Notes: generated by a model not told the origin, from the sequence alone. 14,687 bases of DNA from Chloroflexota bacterium (GCA_020849725.1 JADLAZ010000161.1:1-14687); one strand, 5' to 3'. Shown: positions 1 to 8,302, counted from the first letter of the stretch. Numbers and translations are program-made.

Positions 1-2
1 CA

Positions 3-59
3 ATCCTGGCTGGCGCCGTCGTGGTGCTCGTCTTCGTGCTGATTGGGATGGGGCGCTGA
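3..59 (+). CDS. nuoL: C-terminal end of an upstream gene, probably NADH-quinone oxidoreductase subunit L (partial)
   Basis: Only the last 18 codons are in the window. They encode a very hydrophobic tail with a run of Val, Leu, Phe and Ile residues, ending Gly-Met-Gly-Arg before TGA at 57-59. This fits the last membrane helix of an integral membrane protein. The stop overlaps the nuoM start by one base (TGATG at 57-61), which points to translational coupling within one operon. In most bacterial complex I operons the gene before nuoM is nuoL, so the assignment rests on gene order and on the hydrophobic character. The visible residues alone are not diagnostic. Confidence 0.6.
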   Translation: MLAGAVVVLVFVLIGMGR

Positions 60-1636
60 TGATCTCCGTCGCCGGCTGGCCGCTGCTCTCCGTCCTGATC
101 TTCTTGCCGGCACTGGCCGGGCTGGCGTTGTTCCTGGTTCCACGTGCCCAGGTAGTCGCCGCCAAGGGCGCCGGCCTGGTCGTGGCCGCCGTCACGCTGC
201 TCCTGTCCATCGTCGTGGCGGTGGCGCTGGCGCCGGCCCAGCCCGGACCCCAGCTGGAGGACCGCGCCGCCTGGGTGCCCTCACTCGGTATCAGCTACCA
301 CGTCGCCGTCGATGGCATCAGTGTCTGGCTCGTCGTCCTGACGACTCTCCTGACTGTGATCGCCATGGTCGCCGGCTGGAACCGCCTTGGCGTCGGCGCG
401 CGTGACGGCTTCAACCTAATGCTGCTGCTTGAGGCCGGCGTGTTGGGTGCGCTGCTGGCGCAGGACTTGGTCCTTTTCTTCGTCCTCTGGGAGGCCATGC
501 TGGTCCCGATGTACCTCATCATCGGGCTGCTCGGCGGCGACGGACGGGTGCGTGCCGCGCTGAAGTTCTTCCTCTACACCACCTTCGGTAGCCTGGTGAT
601 GCTGGTCGGCATCATCGCTACGTCGGCGCTGCACCAGGCCGCATCCGGCATCCTGACCTTCGACCTGCATGAGCTGGCCAGCCAGCCGGTTAGTCCCACC
701 TATCAGGGCGTGCTGTTCCTGGCGTTCGCGCTGGCCTTCGCTATCAAAGTGCCGCTGGTGCCCCTGCACACCTGGCTGCCCGAGACGTACAGCCAGACGC
801 CGCTGTCGGTGCTGGTGCTGGGCACGATGCTGGTCAAGGTCGGCGCCTATGGCTTCTTGCGGTTCTGCTTCCCGCTCTTTCCGGCCGGGGCCGCGCAGTT
901 TGGCCCGCTGCTGTCGACGCTGGCGGTGATCAGCATCCTCTACGGCTGGTTCGCTGCCTTCGGCCAGCGCGACCTGGTGCGGCTGATCGCCTACACCAGC
1001 ATCGCCCACATGGGTTTCGTCGTGCTGGGCGCTTTTGCCTTCAATCACCAGGGCATGCAGGGCAGCGTGCTGCAGATGGTCAACCACGGCATCAGCACCG
1101 GCGCGCTGTTCCTGGTCGCCGCCGCCCTCATCGATCGCACCGGCAGTGCCGAACTGGGCGCGTTCGGCGGGCTAGGCGCGCGCTACCCGATCTTCTTTGG
1201 CGTGTTCCTGGTCACGCTGTTCTCGTCGGTTGGCCTGCCGGGCCTCAACGGCTTCGTCGGTGAGTTCCTGGTGCTGCTGGGCGCCTACCAGGCCACGCCA
1301 GCGTTCGCGCTCGTCGCCGTGCTGGGTGTGGTGCTGGCGGCGATAGTGCTGCTGTGGATGTGCCGGTTGACGATGCAAGGGCCAACCCACGGCGGTCCAC
1401 CGGCGACCACTGGCCCCGAGCGTGACCTGACCGGCTGGGAGGGTGCGGCGCTCGGGCCGCTGGTTGTCCTGATTGTCGCGCTCGGGCTCTTCCCGAACGT
1501 GCTGCTCATGCCCATGGAAGCGACCGTCGGCCGGGTCGCCAGTCAAGTCCAGGCCGCGCGCCAGCAAGCCGCGCGCATACCCCCGCTGGCCTGGCTCGAT
1601 CGCGACACGACTACCACCCGAACCGACGCCTCATGA
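59..1636 (+). CDS. nuoM: NADH-quinone oxidoreductase subunit M (complex I antiporter-like subunit)
   Basis: This is one of the three antiporter-like, proton-translocating membrane subunits of complex I. The 525-residue product is close to the usual NuoM length of about 500 and is built of many hydrophobic helices. Family landmarks are visible. The helix-5 glutamate lies in LWEAMLVPMYLIIG (E145). The lysine of the discontinuous helix lies in KVPLVPLHTWLPE (K230), followed by the LGTMLVKVGAYG helix (K260). Further on are RDLVRLIAYTSIAHMGF (about 304-320) and the MVNHGISTGALF helix (about 340-351). These match the E144, K234 and K265 positions known from Escherichia coli NuoM. The ATG overlaps the preceding stop by one base and nuoN follows, so the gene sits in a nuo operon. 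The soluble C-terminal tail after about residue 490 is polar and poorly conserved. Confidence 0.96.
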   Translation: MISVAGWPLLSVLIFLPALAGLALFLVPRAQVVAAKGAGLVVAAVTLLLSIVVAVALAPAQPGPQLEDRAAWVPSLGISYHVAVDGISVWLVVLTTLLTVIAMVAGWNRLGVGARDGFNLMLLLEAGVLGALLAQDLVLFFVLWEAMLVPMYLIIGLLGGDGRVRAALKFFLYTTFGSLVMLVGIIATSALHQAASGILTFDLHELASQPVSPTYQGVLFLAFALAFAIKVPLVPLHTWLPETYSQTPLSVLVLGTMLVKVGAYGFLRFCFPLFPAGAAQFGPLLSTLAVISILYGWFAAFGQRDLVRLIAYTSIAHMGFVVLGAFAFNHQGMQGSVLQMVNHGISTGALFLVAAALIDRTGSAELGAFGGLGARYPIFFGVFLVTLFSSVGLPGLNGFVGEFLVLLGAYQATPAFALVAVLGVVLAAIVLLWMCRLTMQGPTHGGPPATTGPERDLTGWEGAALGPLVVLIVALGLFPNVLLMPMEATVGRVASQVQAARQQAARIPPLAWLDRDTTTTRTDAS

Positions 1637-1688
1637 CCCGGCCGCTGGTGCGCTGGCTCCCCGGCGCCCCCACCCGGCTCTGACCGCG

Positions 1689-1703
1689 AAGGAGTTCCAG
1701 GTG
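1689..1703 (+). promoter_or_regulatory. Ribosome binding site and GTG start of nuoN
   Basis: AAGGAG at 1689-1694 lies 6 bases before GTG 1701. The internal ATGs at 1713 and 1728 have no comparable purine-rich site at suitable spacing. This decides the start over the much longer upstream open frame. Confidence 0.7.
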
Positions 1704-3191
1704 CCACCGATCATGCCACCCGCCGACATGGACCTGATGGCGCTCGCCCCACTCCTGGTGGTGGCGGTGACGGCCATGGTCGCGCTCTTGATGGAGTTGC
1801 CGCTGCGGGGACGTGACCGCTCCCCGATCGCCATCGTCAGCATCATCGGCGTGGCTGTCGCAGCGCTGACGACGATCCCACTCTGGAATGCCGGTCGCGC
1901 CCCGTCGTACACCGGCATGTGGCTGGCTGACAATCTCGCCGTCTTCATCATCATCACCAGCCTGGTCGTCACGTTCGTGGCGCTGCTGGTGGCGCCCGGC
2001 TTCCTGGCGCGCACGGGCATGGACTATGGCGAATTCTACGCACTGCTGCTGCTGGCGCTGTGCGGCATGATCATGCTGGCCGGCGCCGGCAACCTGATCA
2101 TCGTCTTTCTGGGCATCGAGCTGCTCTCCATCAGCCTGTACATCCTGTCCGGCTTCGCCCGCGGCCAGTTGCTGTCGGCCGAGGCCGCGCTGAAGTACTT
2201 CCTGCTCGGCTCGTTCTCGATGGGCTTCTTCATCTATGGGTCAGCGCTCATCTACGGCGCGACCGGCACGACCGACCTGGCAGCCATCGGCGCGGCGCTC
2301 GCCACCGTCAGCGTCCAGGACAACCCGTTGGTGCTGATTGGGATGGGTTTGCTGCTAGTCGGCATCGCCTTCAAGTTGTCACTCGTACCCTTCCACCAGT
2401 GGACACCCGACGTCTACGACGGCGCGCCAACGCTGGTGACCGCGTTCATGTCAGTTGGCACGAAGGCGGCCGTCTTTGCGGCCTTGATTCGGGTGCTGGC
2501 CGAGGCGCTGCCATCGCTGCGCGGCGACTGGTCGATGATCCTGTGGGTGCTGGCAGCGGCGACAATGCTGGTTGGCAACATCGCCGCCGTTGCCCAGACC
2601 GAGATCAAGCGCCTGCTGGCCTACTCCAGCGTCGGGCAGGCCGGTTACATTCTCACGGCCGCCTATGCCGGCAGCACCGACGGCTGGAGTGCTGTCCTGT
2701 TCTACCTGTTCTGCTATGCCTTCATGAACCTGGGCGCGTTTGCGGTCGTGATCGCGCTGGGCCTGCGCGGTGAGGCCAACCGGCGCACGAGCGACTACGG
2801 CGGTCTCTTTCAGCGCCACCCCGGCTTGGCGATCGCCATGACGATCTTTCTGCTGTCGCTGGCGGGCGTACCGCCCACCGCCGGATTCTGGGCCAAGTTC
2901 TACGCCTTCAGCGCCGCTATCGGCGCCGGCGCGCCGGGGCTGTGGCTGGCGCTGATCGGCGTCGTGTCGAGCGTCATCGCCGCCTACTACTACCTGCGCA
3001 TCGTGATCATCATGTACCGAGCGCCGGACACTGTCGCCGCCACGCCGCGCTCGGCACTCGGCACCCCGGCGATGCTCACGGCCGCGATCGTCCTGGCGCT
3101 GGTGCTGACGCTGCAGATCGGCCTGTTCCCCGCCGCCCAACTGAGCGCTGCCCAGGCCGCCGCGCCACCAGCCCGCACCGCTGCCCGCTGA
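1701..3191 (+). CDS. nuoN: NADH-quinone oxidoreductase subunit N (complex I antiporter-like subunit)
   Basis: This is the third antiporter-like, proton-pumping subunit of membrane-bound complex I. I choose GTG 1701 as the start. It has an AAGGAG site at 1689-1694 with a 6-base spacer and gives 496 residues, the normal NuoN length. In-frame ATGs at 1713 and 1728 are alternatives. The reading frame stays open back to 1473, but that part would overlap nuoM and has low-complexity, non-membrane composition. Landmarks from V1 are the helix-5 glutamate in FLGIELLSISLYILSG (E140), the lysine in GIAFKLSLVPFHQWTPDVY (K225), the lysine in SVGTKAAVFA (K255), the EIKRLLAYSSVGQAGY helix (about 301-316) and GVPPTAGFWAKF (K399). 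It starts 64 bases after the nuoM stop and appears to be the last gene of the operon, because the next gene is convergent. Confidence 0.95.
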   Translation: MPPIMPPADMDLMALAPLLVVAVTAMVALLMELPLRGRDRSPIAIVSIIGVAVAALTTIPLWNAGRAPSYTGMWLADNLAVFIIITSLVVTFVALLVAPGFLARTGMDYGEFYALLLLALCGMIMLAGAGNLIIVFLGIELLSISLYILSGFARGQLLSAEAALKYFLLGSFSMGFFIYGSALIYGATGTTDLAAIGAALATVSVQDNPLVLIGMGLLLVGIAFKLSLVPFHQWTPDVYDGAPTLVTAFMSVGTKAAVFAALIRVLAEALPSLRGDWSMILWVLAAATMLVGNIAAVAQTEIKRLLAYSSVGQAGYILTAAYAGSTDGWSAVLFYLFCYAFMNLGAFAVVIALGLRGEANRRTSDYGGLFQRHPGLAIAMTIFLLSLAGVPPTAGFWAKFYAFSAAIGAGAPGLWLALIGVVSSVIAAYYYLRIVIIMYRAPDTVAATPRSALGTPAMLTAAIVLALVLTLQIGLFPAAQLSAAQAAAPPARTAAR

Positions 3192-3218
3192 CTCGACACC
3201 GCTTGGCTGTGCCGCGCC

Positions 3219-3238
3219 AGCCCGATTGCATCCGGGCT
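3219..3238. terminator. Possible bidirectional terminator hairpin between nuoN and polA
   Basis: A six-base-pair inverted repeat, AGCCCG at 3219-3224 and CGGGCT at 3233-3238 with an 8-base loop, lies between the convergent nuoN and polA stops and overlaps the polA stop codon (3237-3239). There is no T-tract on either side, so it is not a canonical intrinsic terminator. Placement between convergent genes is the main support. Confidence 0.35.
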
Positions 3239-6029
3239 ACCCGGCCGTTGTCGTCAGCACGCTCGGGATCGCCAGCGGTGTCATCTCGTCCCAGTTCAGG
3301 CCGACCTTGGCCTCCACGAGCACCGGCACGGACAGCGGCAGCGCCTGGCTCATGACGCGAGCAGCGACCGCGGCCAGTCGCTCAACTTCACTGATCGGCG
3401 CCTCAAACAGCAGCTCATCATGCACCTGCAAGAGCATGCGGCTGTGCAGATTCTCGTCACGCAACGCGCGGTCCATCTCAATCATGGCCAGCTTCATCAT
3501 GTCGGCGGCGGTACCCTGGATCGGTGCGTTGATCGCCATGCGCTCCGCCTCGGCCCGCAGCATTGGGTTGGCCGAGTTGATCTCCGGGATCCAGCGCCGC
3601 CGCCCGAGCAGCGTCATGGCATAGCCCCGCTCGGCCACCTCCTGACGCGTGCGGGCCATGTAGTCGAAGACACGCGCGAACTTGCGCCGGTAGGTGTCGA
3701 TGAACGCCACCGCCTCGCGCTGGCTCAACCCAGTGTCGCGGGCCAGACCAAAGGCACTCATCGCATAGATCAGCCCGAAGTTCACCGTCTTGGCGATGCG
3801 GCGCATGTCACCGGTGACGTCGGCCAGCGGCACGCCGTACAACTCGGCGGCCGTGGCCCGATGGATGTCCAGCCCCTCGCGGAACGCCTCAACCAGTCTC
3901 TCGTCGCCGCACATGTGGGCCAGCACGCGCAGCTCGATCTGTGAGTAGTCCACACTGACGAGCCGCAGCTCCTGGCCCGCCAGCCGCCACTCCGGTCGGC
4001 GGTCGGCGATGAACGCCCGCCGCACCTCGCGCCCGACCTCGGTGCGGATGGGGATGTTCTGCAAGTTGGGGTTGAGTGACGCCAGCCGGCCGGTGCTGGC
4101 CGTCGTCTGGCTGAAAGACGTGTGAATGCGGCCGGTGCGCGCATTGACCGCGAGCGGCAGGCTGTCAACGTAGGTGCCTTTCAACTTCACCAGTTGGCGG
4201 TAGCCAAGCACCTCCGACACGATCTCGTGACTTGGCGCCAGCGCCTCCAGGATTTCGCTGGCCGTCGAAAAGCCGGTGGCCGTCTTACGACCACCCTTCA
4301 GGCCAAGTTCTTCGAACAGAACGCGGCTCAATTGCTGGGGCGAGTTGATGTTGAAGGGATGTCCGGCGAGAGCGTGGATCCGCGCCTCCAGTTGTCGGAT
4401 TTGCAGTTCAAGCAGCTTCGCCAGCTCCTGAAGGTAGTCTACATCGACGGCAACTCCCCAGCGCTCGATGCGGGCCAGGACCGGCACCAACGGCATCTCA
4501 ATCTCGTCCATCAGCCGGCGCAGACCACGCTCGTCCAGGCGCGGCGCCAGCACCTCGGCCAGGCCCATCGTGCAGCAGGCGTCATCGGCGGCGTAGGCGG
4601 CGGCGCGCTCGGTGGCGACCTCGGCCATCGTGATCTGGCTCTTGCCCCGGCCGATCAGCTCCTCGATCGGCACCATCTCCCGGCCCAGCTCTTTGAACGC
4701 CAGGTCCTTAAGTCCGACCGAACTGGCGCCGAGCAAGTAGGCGGCGATCATCGTGTCGAAACTGACCCCGGCCAGCGTGATACCAGCATTCTCAAGCACC
4801 AACAGGTCGTACTTCGCGTGATGAGCGATCTTCGGCTGCGCGGAATCGGCCAGCAACGGGCCGAGATGACGGCGCACCGCGTCGAGTGACAGTTGCGGAC
4901 TGCCATCACGGTGGCCGACCGGCAGGTAATAGCCGTGCCCAGCCTCATGCGCCAGTGAGATGCCGACCAGCGCGGCATTGATCGGGTCGAGCGCGTCGGC
5001 CTCGGTGTCGACCGCGAACGGCTGGCCGCGCAGCCGCGCAACGAGGTCGACCAGCGCCGCCTCAGTGCGGACTACCTCGTGCGTGCCGGCGGCCGTGGCC
5101 GCGACCGGCGCGGCGGCACGCGTGGAGTCGGGCAGCCGCGCCAGCAGGCTGCGGAACTCCAGTTCGCGGAACAGCCGTACGACGCGCTCGCGGTCAAAAT
5201 CCCGCGCGTGGCAACGCTCCAGCTCCAGCACGATCGGCAGATCCGTCACGATGGTCGCCAACCGCTTGCTGCGCCGGGCCAGCTCGGCATGTTCGCGCAG
5301 CGCCGCCTGGGCGCGCTTCGGCGTCACATCGTCAACATGGTCCAGCACCGCCTCCAGCGGGCCATAGGCGGTGATGAGCGCCTTGGCCGTCTTGTCGCCG
5401 ATGCCGGGCACGCCGGGTATGTTGTCGGAAGTGTCGCCAGTTAACGCCTTGTAGTCCGGCAGCAGCGCTGGCGAGAAGCCATAGCGCGCCATCACCTCGG
5501 CCTCGTCGAAGCGCCGGGCAGCATCGCTAAAGCTGCGCGAGCTTGGCGTCAGCACCTCGACAGCCGGTGCGACGACCTGCAGCAGATCGCGGTCGCCGGT
5601 CAGGATCAGCACCTGCAGGCCATGAGCCGGCGCCTGCCGCGCCATCGTCCCGATAACATCGTCGGCCTCGTAGCCAGGCAACTGGTAGATCGGGATGTTG
5701 AGCGCGTCGACGACCTCCTTGACACGCACGACCTGGCGCTGGAAGTCGTCCGGCATCACCGGCCGGTGCGCCTTGTACTCGGCATACTCGTCATGTCGAA
5801 AAGTTGGCCCAGAGTCGAGGGTCAGCAGGATGTACTCGGGCTGGTGCGTCTGCAAGACATCCAGCAGCATGCGGGTGAAGCCGAAGACGGCGCCGACCGG
5901 CTCGCCAGTCGATGTCGTCAGCGCGGTCATGCCGTGGTAGGCGCGGAAGATGAGCGCGAAGCCGTCGATCAGCACCAGCATCGGGCGCGACGTGGTCTCA
6001 CCGAGCGCCATGGCCATTTGCTCGCTCAT
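3237..6029 (-). CDS. polA: DNA polymerase I with 5'-3' exonuclease and intact 3'-5' proofreading domain
   Basis: This enzyme does Okazaki-fragment maturation and repair synthesis; its 930 residues match the E. coli length of 928. The N-terminal flap nuclease spans about residues 17-300 (LVLIDGFALIFRAYHG; LTGDRDLL at 143-150; GDTSDNIPGVPGIGDKTA at 198-215). The 3'-5' exonuclease domain, about 320-500, keeps all three motifs: D341-x-E343, D408 in AKYD, and Y479-x3-D483 (E. coli D355/E357, D424, Y497/D501). The polymerase domain has motif A VDYSQIELR (D694), the O-helix with R743, K747, F751 and Y755, and motif C QVHDELLFE (H870, D871, E872). Phe at 751 corresponds to E. coli F762, which discriminates against dideoxynucleotides. 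The first ATG follows AGGGAG at 8 bases. The gene is convergent with nuoN and lies 178 bases downstream of the dehydratase gene on the same strand. Confidence 0.98.
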   Translation of the reverse strand: MSEQMAMALGETTSRPMLVLIDGFALIFRAYHGMTALTTSTGEPVGAVFGFTRMLLDVLQTHQPEYILLTLDSGPTFRHDEYAEYKAHRPVMPDDFQRQVVRVKEVVDALNIPIYQLPGYEADDVIGTMARQAPAHGLQVLILTGDRDLLQVVAPAVEVLTPSSRSFSDAARRFDEAEVMARYGFSPALLPDYKALTGDTSDNIPGVPGIGDKTAKALITAYGPLEAVLDHVDDVTPKRAQAALREHAELARRSKRLATIVTDLPIVLELERCHARDFDRERVVRLFRELEFRSLLARLPDSTRAAAPVAATAAGTHEVVRTEAALVDLVARLRGQPFAVDTEADALDPINAALVGISLAHEAGHGYYLPVGHRDGSPQLSLDAVRRHLGPLLADSAQPKIAHHAKYDLLVLENAGITLAGVSFDTMIAAYLLGASSVGLKDLAFKELGREMVPIEELIGRGKSQITMAEVATERAAAYAADDACCTMGLAEVLAPRLDERGLRRLMDEIEMPLVPVLARIERWGVAVDVDYLQELAKLLELQIRQLEARIHALAGHPFNINSPQQLSRVLFEELGLKGGRKTATGFSTASEILEALAPSHEIVSEVLGYRQLVKLKGTYVDSLPLAVNARTGRIHTSFSQTTASTGRLASLNPNLQNIPIRTEVGREVRRAFIADRRPEWRLAGQELRLVSVDYSQIELRVLAHMCGDERLVEAFREGLDIHRATAAELYGVPLADVTGDMRRIAKTVNFGLIYAMSAFGLARDTGLSQREAVAFIDTYRRKFARVFDYMARTRQEVAERGYAMTLLGRRRWIPEINSANPMLRAEAERMAINAPIQGTAADMMKLAMIEMDRALRDENLHSRMLLQVHDELLFEAPISEVERLAAVAARVMSQALPLSVPVLVEAKVGLNWDEMTPLAIPSVLTTTAG

Positions 6030-6083
6030 CGGTCCTCACTCCCTGCTGCCGCTGTCATCGGCCACGCCCTGGACCCACCTGTC

Positions 6084-6089
6084 ATTGTA
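6084..6089 (-). promoter_or_regulatory. Candidate -10 element upstream of polA
   Basis: Read on the minus strand, 6089 to 6084 is TACAAT, a five-of-six match to the sigma-70 consensus in an otherwise very GC-rich 178-base gap, about 55 bases before the polA ATG. No recognisable -35 hexamer lies 16-18 bases upstream, so this is weak support for polA having its own promoter. Confidence 0.3.
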
Positions 6090-6207
6090 CGGGGCCGAGC
6101 CGGCGACCGGCGACGCAGCCCACGGCGTCGCCACCTGTCCAACGCGGCAGACTACGGCCCAGCCGCACCGGCGGCCGAGGCCGGCTCGCGGGTCGGATTG
6201 GCGCCGC

Positions 6208-7386
6208 TCACTCAGGGTCGTTGACCCAGCCAGTGACGGTGTGGGCACGCAGAAAGTCGCGGTTGAGCGTGTAGCCCAGGCCCGGCTTGCCCGATAGGCG
6301 CAGGTAGTCGTCTCGGAACTCCAGCGGCTCATCGAGGCAGGCTTGATAGCCGGCGATCGCCGCCACACTGTGCTCCAGCTTGTAGGCGTTAGGCACGGCC
6401 AGCATCACGTGCGCGCCGGCGATGATCTGCAGTGGTCCCATCGCATTGTGCGGGCTGATCGGGATGTGAAACGCCTCGGCCATTGTCGCGATGCGCAGCA
6501 ACTCGCTGATGCCGCCACACCAGACGACATCAGGCATCACGTAGTCGGCCAGCCCCTGCTCGAAGACCGGCACGAAATCCCAGCGTGTGTACAGCCGCTC
6601 CCCAACGCAGATCGGCACCGTCAACTGGTCGCGCACCGCGCGCAGGGCCTGTGGGCTTTCTGGCGGCACCGGTTCCTCGAACCACCCGATGCCATACGGC
6701 TCGAGCTGCCGCGCCAGGCGCACGGCCGTCGGCACATTGTAGTGGCCATGGGCATCGATCAGGATCGCGACCCGCGGGCCTACGGCCTCGCGCATGGCCG
6801 CGACGATTGCGACGCCTTCCTCTTCGCCCGCCGGCGAGATCTGGCCGGTCAGATAGCCGGTGTGATAGGGCCGCATCTCCAGGAACGGGTCAGTCTTCAG
6901 CGCGACATGGCCGGCGTCAATCACGCGCTTCGCAGCGGCGGCGTACTCGGCCGGTGTGTGGCACTCGTCGTGCCCGGCGTAGGCGTGGAACCAGCCGTTG
7001 GCATACAGCGGCACGACGTCGCGGAGCTTGCCGCCGAGCAATTCATAAACGGGCCGGCCCAGCACCTGCCCCTTGATATCCCACAGTGCGATGTCGATGC
7101 CGCTGATGACCGCCGTCGGCAGGCCGCGCGGCCCGAGATAGGCGGCCTTGCGAAACAGGGTGTGCCACAGCCGGGTGATATCGGCCGGGTCCTGGCCAAT
7201 GACGTACTCCTTCACCCGCCGGATGGCGTCGCCGACGATCAGGCTGCCGTTACCGGGATAATTCGTCGCCTCACCGGCGCCCGTCACACCGGCATCTGTC
7301 TCGACCAGCACGAAGGTCCAGGCGCGCTCCGCGCTGCCGCGCCCGGACGGGTCGATCACGTACACTTTGACGTCAGTGATCTTCAT
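6208..7386 (-). CDS. Mandelate racemase/muconate lactonizing family protein, probable sugar-acid dehydratase (galactonate dehydratase-like)
   Basis: Enolase-superfamily enzyme of the mandelate racemase group. These use Mg2+ to abstract a proton alpha to a carboxylate; the closest remembered relatives dehydrate sugar acids such as D-galactonate. I start at ATG 7386 (392 residues, MKITDVKVYVIDP), with GGTGA 7 bases upstream; a GTG at 7404 would add six residues. The capping N-terminal domain is followed by the barrel. Numbered from this ATG, the visible site residues are K164 (ALKTDPF), D211 and H213 (LIDAHGH), E237 (WFEEPV), E263 (VGERLYTRWDF), and the Asp-His dyad D286 (MPDVVWCGGI) and H313 (SPHNAMGPL). 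Metal ligands D211, E237 and E263 are all present, so it should be active. The substrate cannot be read from sequence. It lies 55 bases downstream of the thiamine pyrophosphokinase gene and may be cotranscribed with it. It may functionally belong with the hydrolases at 8303-10969. Confidence 0.88.
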   Translation of the reverse strand: MKITDVKVYVIDPSGRGSAERAWTFVLVETDAGVTGAGEATNYPGNGSLIVGDAIRRVKEYVIGQDPADITRLWHTLFRKAAYLGPRGLPTAVISGIDIALWDIKGQVLGRPVYELLGGKLRDVVPLYANGWFHAYAGHDECHTPAEYAAAAKRVIDAGHVALKTDPFLEMRPYHTGYLTGQISPAGEEEGVAIVAAMREAVGPRVAILIDAHGHYNVPTAVRLARQLEPYGIGWFEEPVPPESPQALRAVRDQLTVPICVGERLYTRWDFVPVFEQGLADYVMPDVVWCGGISELLRIATMAEAFHIPISPHNAMGPLQIIAGAHVMLAVPNAYKLEHSVAAIAGYQACLDEPLEFRDDYLRLSGKPGLGYTLNRDFLRAHTVTGWVNDPE

Positions 7387-7441
7387 GGCTGATTCACCCG
7401 TCACGCCATCACTGGCAGGTTCCCTGTGTGCAGTCAGTCTA

Positions 7442-8140
7442 TCACGACCGGTTCACCAGCGGGAAGTCATCCGGACCGACCGGCCAGTCGTCGGCCGCCG
7501 GCAGCAGCCGCGTGACCAGCAGCAATCCAGACGTCTGGCTGACGGTCACCTGCTCAGTCACGGTCTCGTTGCTGACGCCGCGCGTGGCTCCCAGTTCGAG
7601 TCGCTCGCCACGCAGCGGCCAGCGCACGCCGTCAGCCCGCACGCCGTCGACCGGGCCGGCCAGCGGCAGCAGCGAGACGATCTCACCGTGCCGCGCCATC
7701 CAGCTCCAGGTGTCACCGGCACGCAACAGACGCGCCTCCTGCTGGTGATCCAGCAGCGACACCACGACGCGGGCTAGCTCGGGCCGGGTCAGCAGCAGCA
7801 CGTTGGCCAGGCTGTGGTCGGCGCGCAGCCCGCCGAGCGCACCGACCATGGTGATGCGCGTCGCTCCCCAGGCCAGTGCCCGGCGTACCGCCAATTCGCC
7901 ATCAGTTGCGTCCTTGTCGGTCGGCAGCACCTCAGCAGGCACACCCAGTTTGGTCAGCATCGCGACCGTGGTCGCGTCCACTGAGTCGAGATCGCCGATC
8001 AGCAGGTCCGGCGTCAGGCCGAGCGCCAGCGCGTTGCGGGCACCGCCATCGGCGGCCAGCACTCGCTCCGCACCCACCAGCCGCACCACCAGGCCTGGCG
8101 TCGGTTCAACTGGCACTCCACAGGCGACGACGCACCACAT
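7442..8140 (-). CDS. Thiamine pyrophosphokinase (thiamine diphosphokinase)
   Basis: Transfers pyrophosphate from ATP to thiamine, giving thiamine diphosphate and AMP in the cytosol. The start is ATG 8140 (MWCVVACG), preceded by GGAGG with a 4-base spacer; an in-frame ATG at 8170 would add ten residues that look non-conserved. The 232-residue length is normal for the family. The nucleotide-binding N-terminal domain shows ADGGARNAL (about 30-38), PDLLIGDLDSV (about 44-54), TDKDATDGELA (about 74-84) and GALGGLRADHSLANV (about 100-114). All are typical TPK motifs, including the acidic residues that bind Mg-ATP. The smaller C-terminal beta domain carries the thiamine-site GVSNE motif (188-192). 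It is divergent from the amidohydrolase gene at 8303 and heads a minus-strand run with the dehydratase and polA. The usual symbol would be thiN or tnr3-like, but naming varies, so I leave it blank. Confidence 0.93.
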   Translation of the reverse strand: MWCVVACGVPVEPTPGLVVRLVGAERVLAADGGARNALALGLTPDLLIGDLDSVDATTVAMLTKLGVPAEVLPTDKDATDGELAVRRALAWGATRITMVGALGGLRADHSLANVLLLTRPELARVVVSLLDHQQEARLLRAGDTWSWMARHGEIVSLLPLAGPVDGVRADGVRWPLRGERLELGATRGVSNETVTEQVTVSQTSGLLLVTRLLPAADDWPVGPDDFPLVNRS

Positions 8141-8225
8141 CCTGCCTCCATGGCGTTCGGCATGATGCAACCAGCCGTGACAGGTCGCAAGTCGAGGATG
8201 ACTGGCGCGCCGGCGTACGGTCTTC

Positions 8226-8231
8226 TACAAT
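8226..8231 (+). promoter_or_regulatory. Candidate -10 element in the divergent region before the amidohydrolase cluster
   Basis: TACAAT at 8226-8231 is a five-of-six match to the sigma-70 -10 consensus, 72 bases before ATG 8303, in the 162-base gap between two divergent genes. No convincing -35 hexamer is visible 16-18 bases upstream (TGGCGC at 17). The element identifies a likely promoter region, not a secure start site. Confidence 0.3.
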
Positions 8232-8302
8232 GGCGCGCGCTACCGCATCGACAGGCCATCGGGCGTACCCTGCCGATCACGCTGGCGCGCGAGGAGGATG
8301 CC

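Noticed and set aside
1473..1700. Upstream extension of the nuoN reading frame by 76 codons
   Set aside because: It overlaps the nuoM coding region, has Arg/Pro/Ser-rich shadow-like composition, and the GTG at 1701 has a good ribosome binding site and gives the normal NuoN length.
2451..3140. A 229-codon minus-strand frame opposite nuoN
   Set aside because: It is a shadow of nuoN, with low-complexity Gln/Arg/Asp composition and no start signal or family motif.
4122..4889. A 255-codon open frame on the plus strand inside polA
   Set aside because: It is antisense to the well-conserved polymerase gene, is rich in His, Gln, Arg and Leu as GC-rich shadow frames are, and shows no recognisable motif.
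6343..7392. A 349-codon plus-strand frame opposite the dehydratase gene
   Set aside because: It mirrors the dehydratase gene exactly and has His/Arg/Asp-rich composition. The minus-strand protein has a complete set of enolase-superfamily site residues.
8150..8302. N-terminal extension of the first amidohydrolase, considered as a source of the missing His-x-His
   Set aside because: The 51 extra codons contain no Asp-x-His-x-His-like motif in this or the other plus frames, and the ribosome binding site supports ATG 8303. The absence of the motif is therefore not a start-site error.
8141..8302. Thiamine (TPP) riboswitch upstream of the thiamine pyrophosphokinase
   Set aside because: I could not find the CTGAGA-type conserved core or a suitable multi-helix arrangement on the minus strand of this gap.
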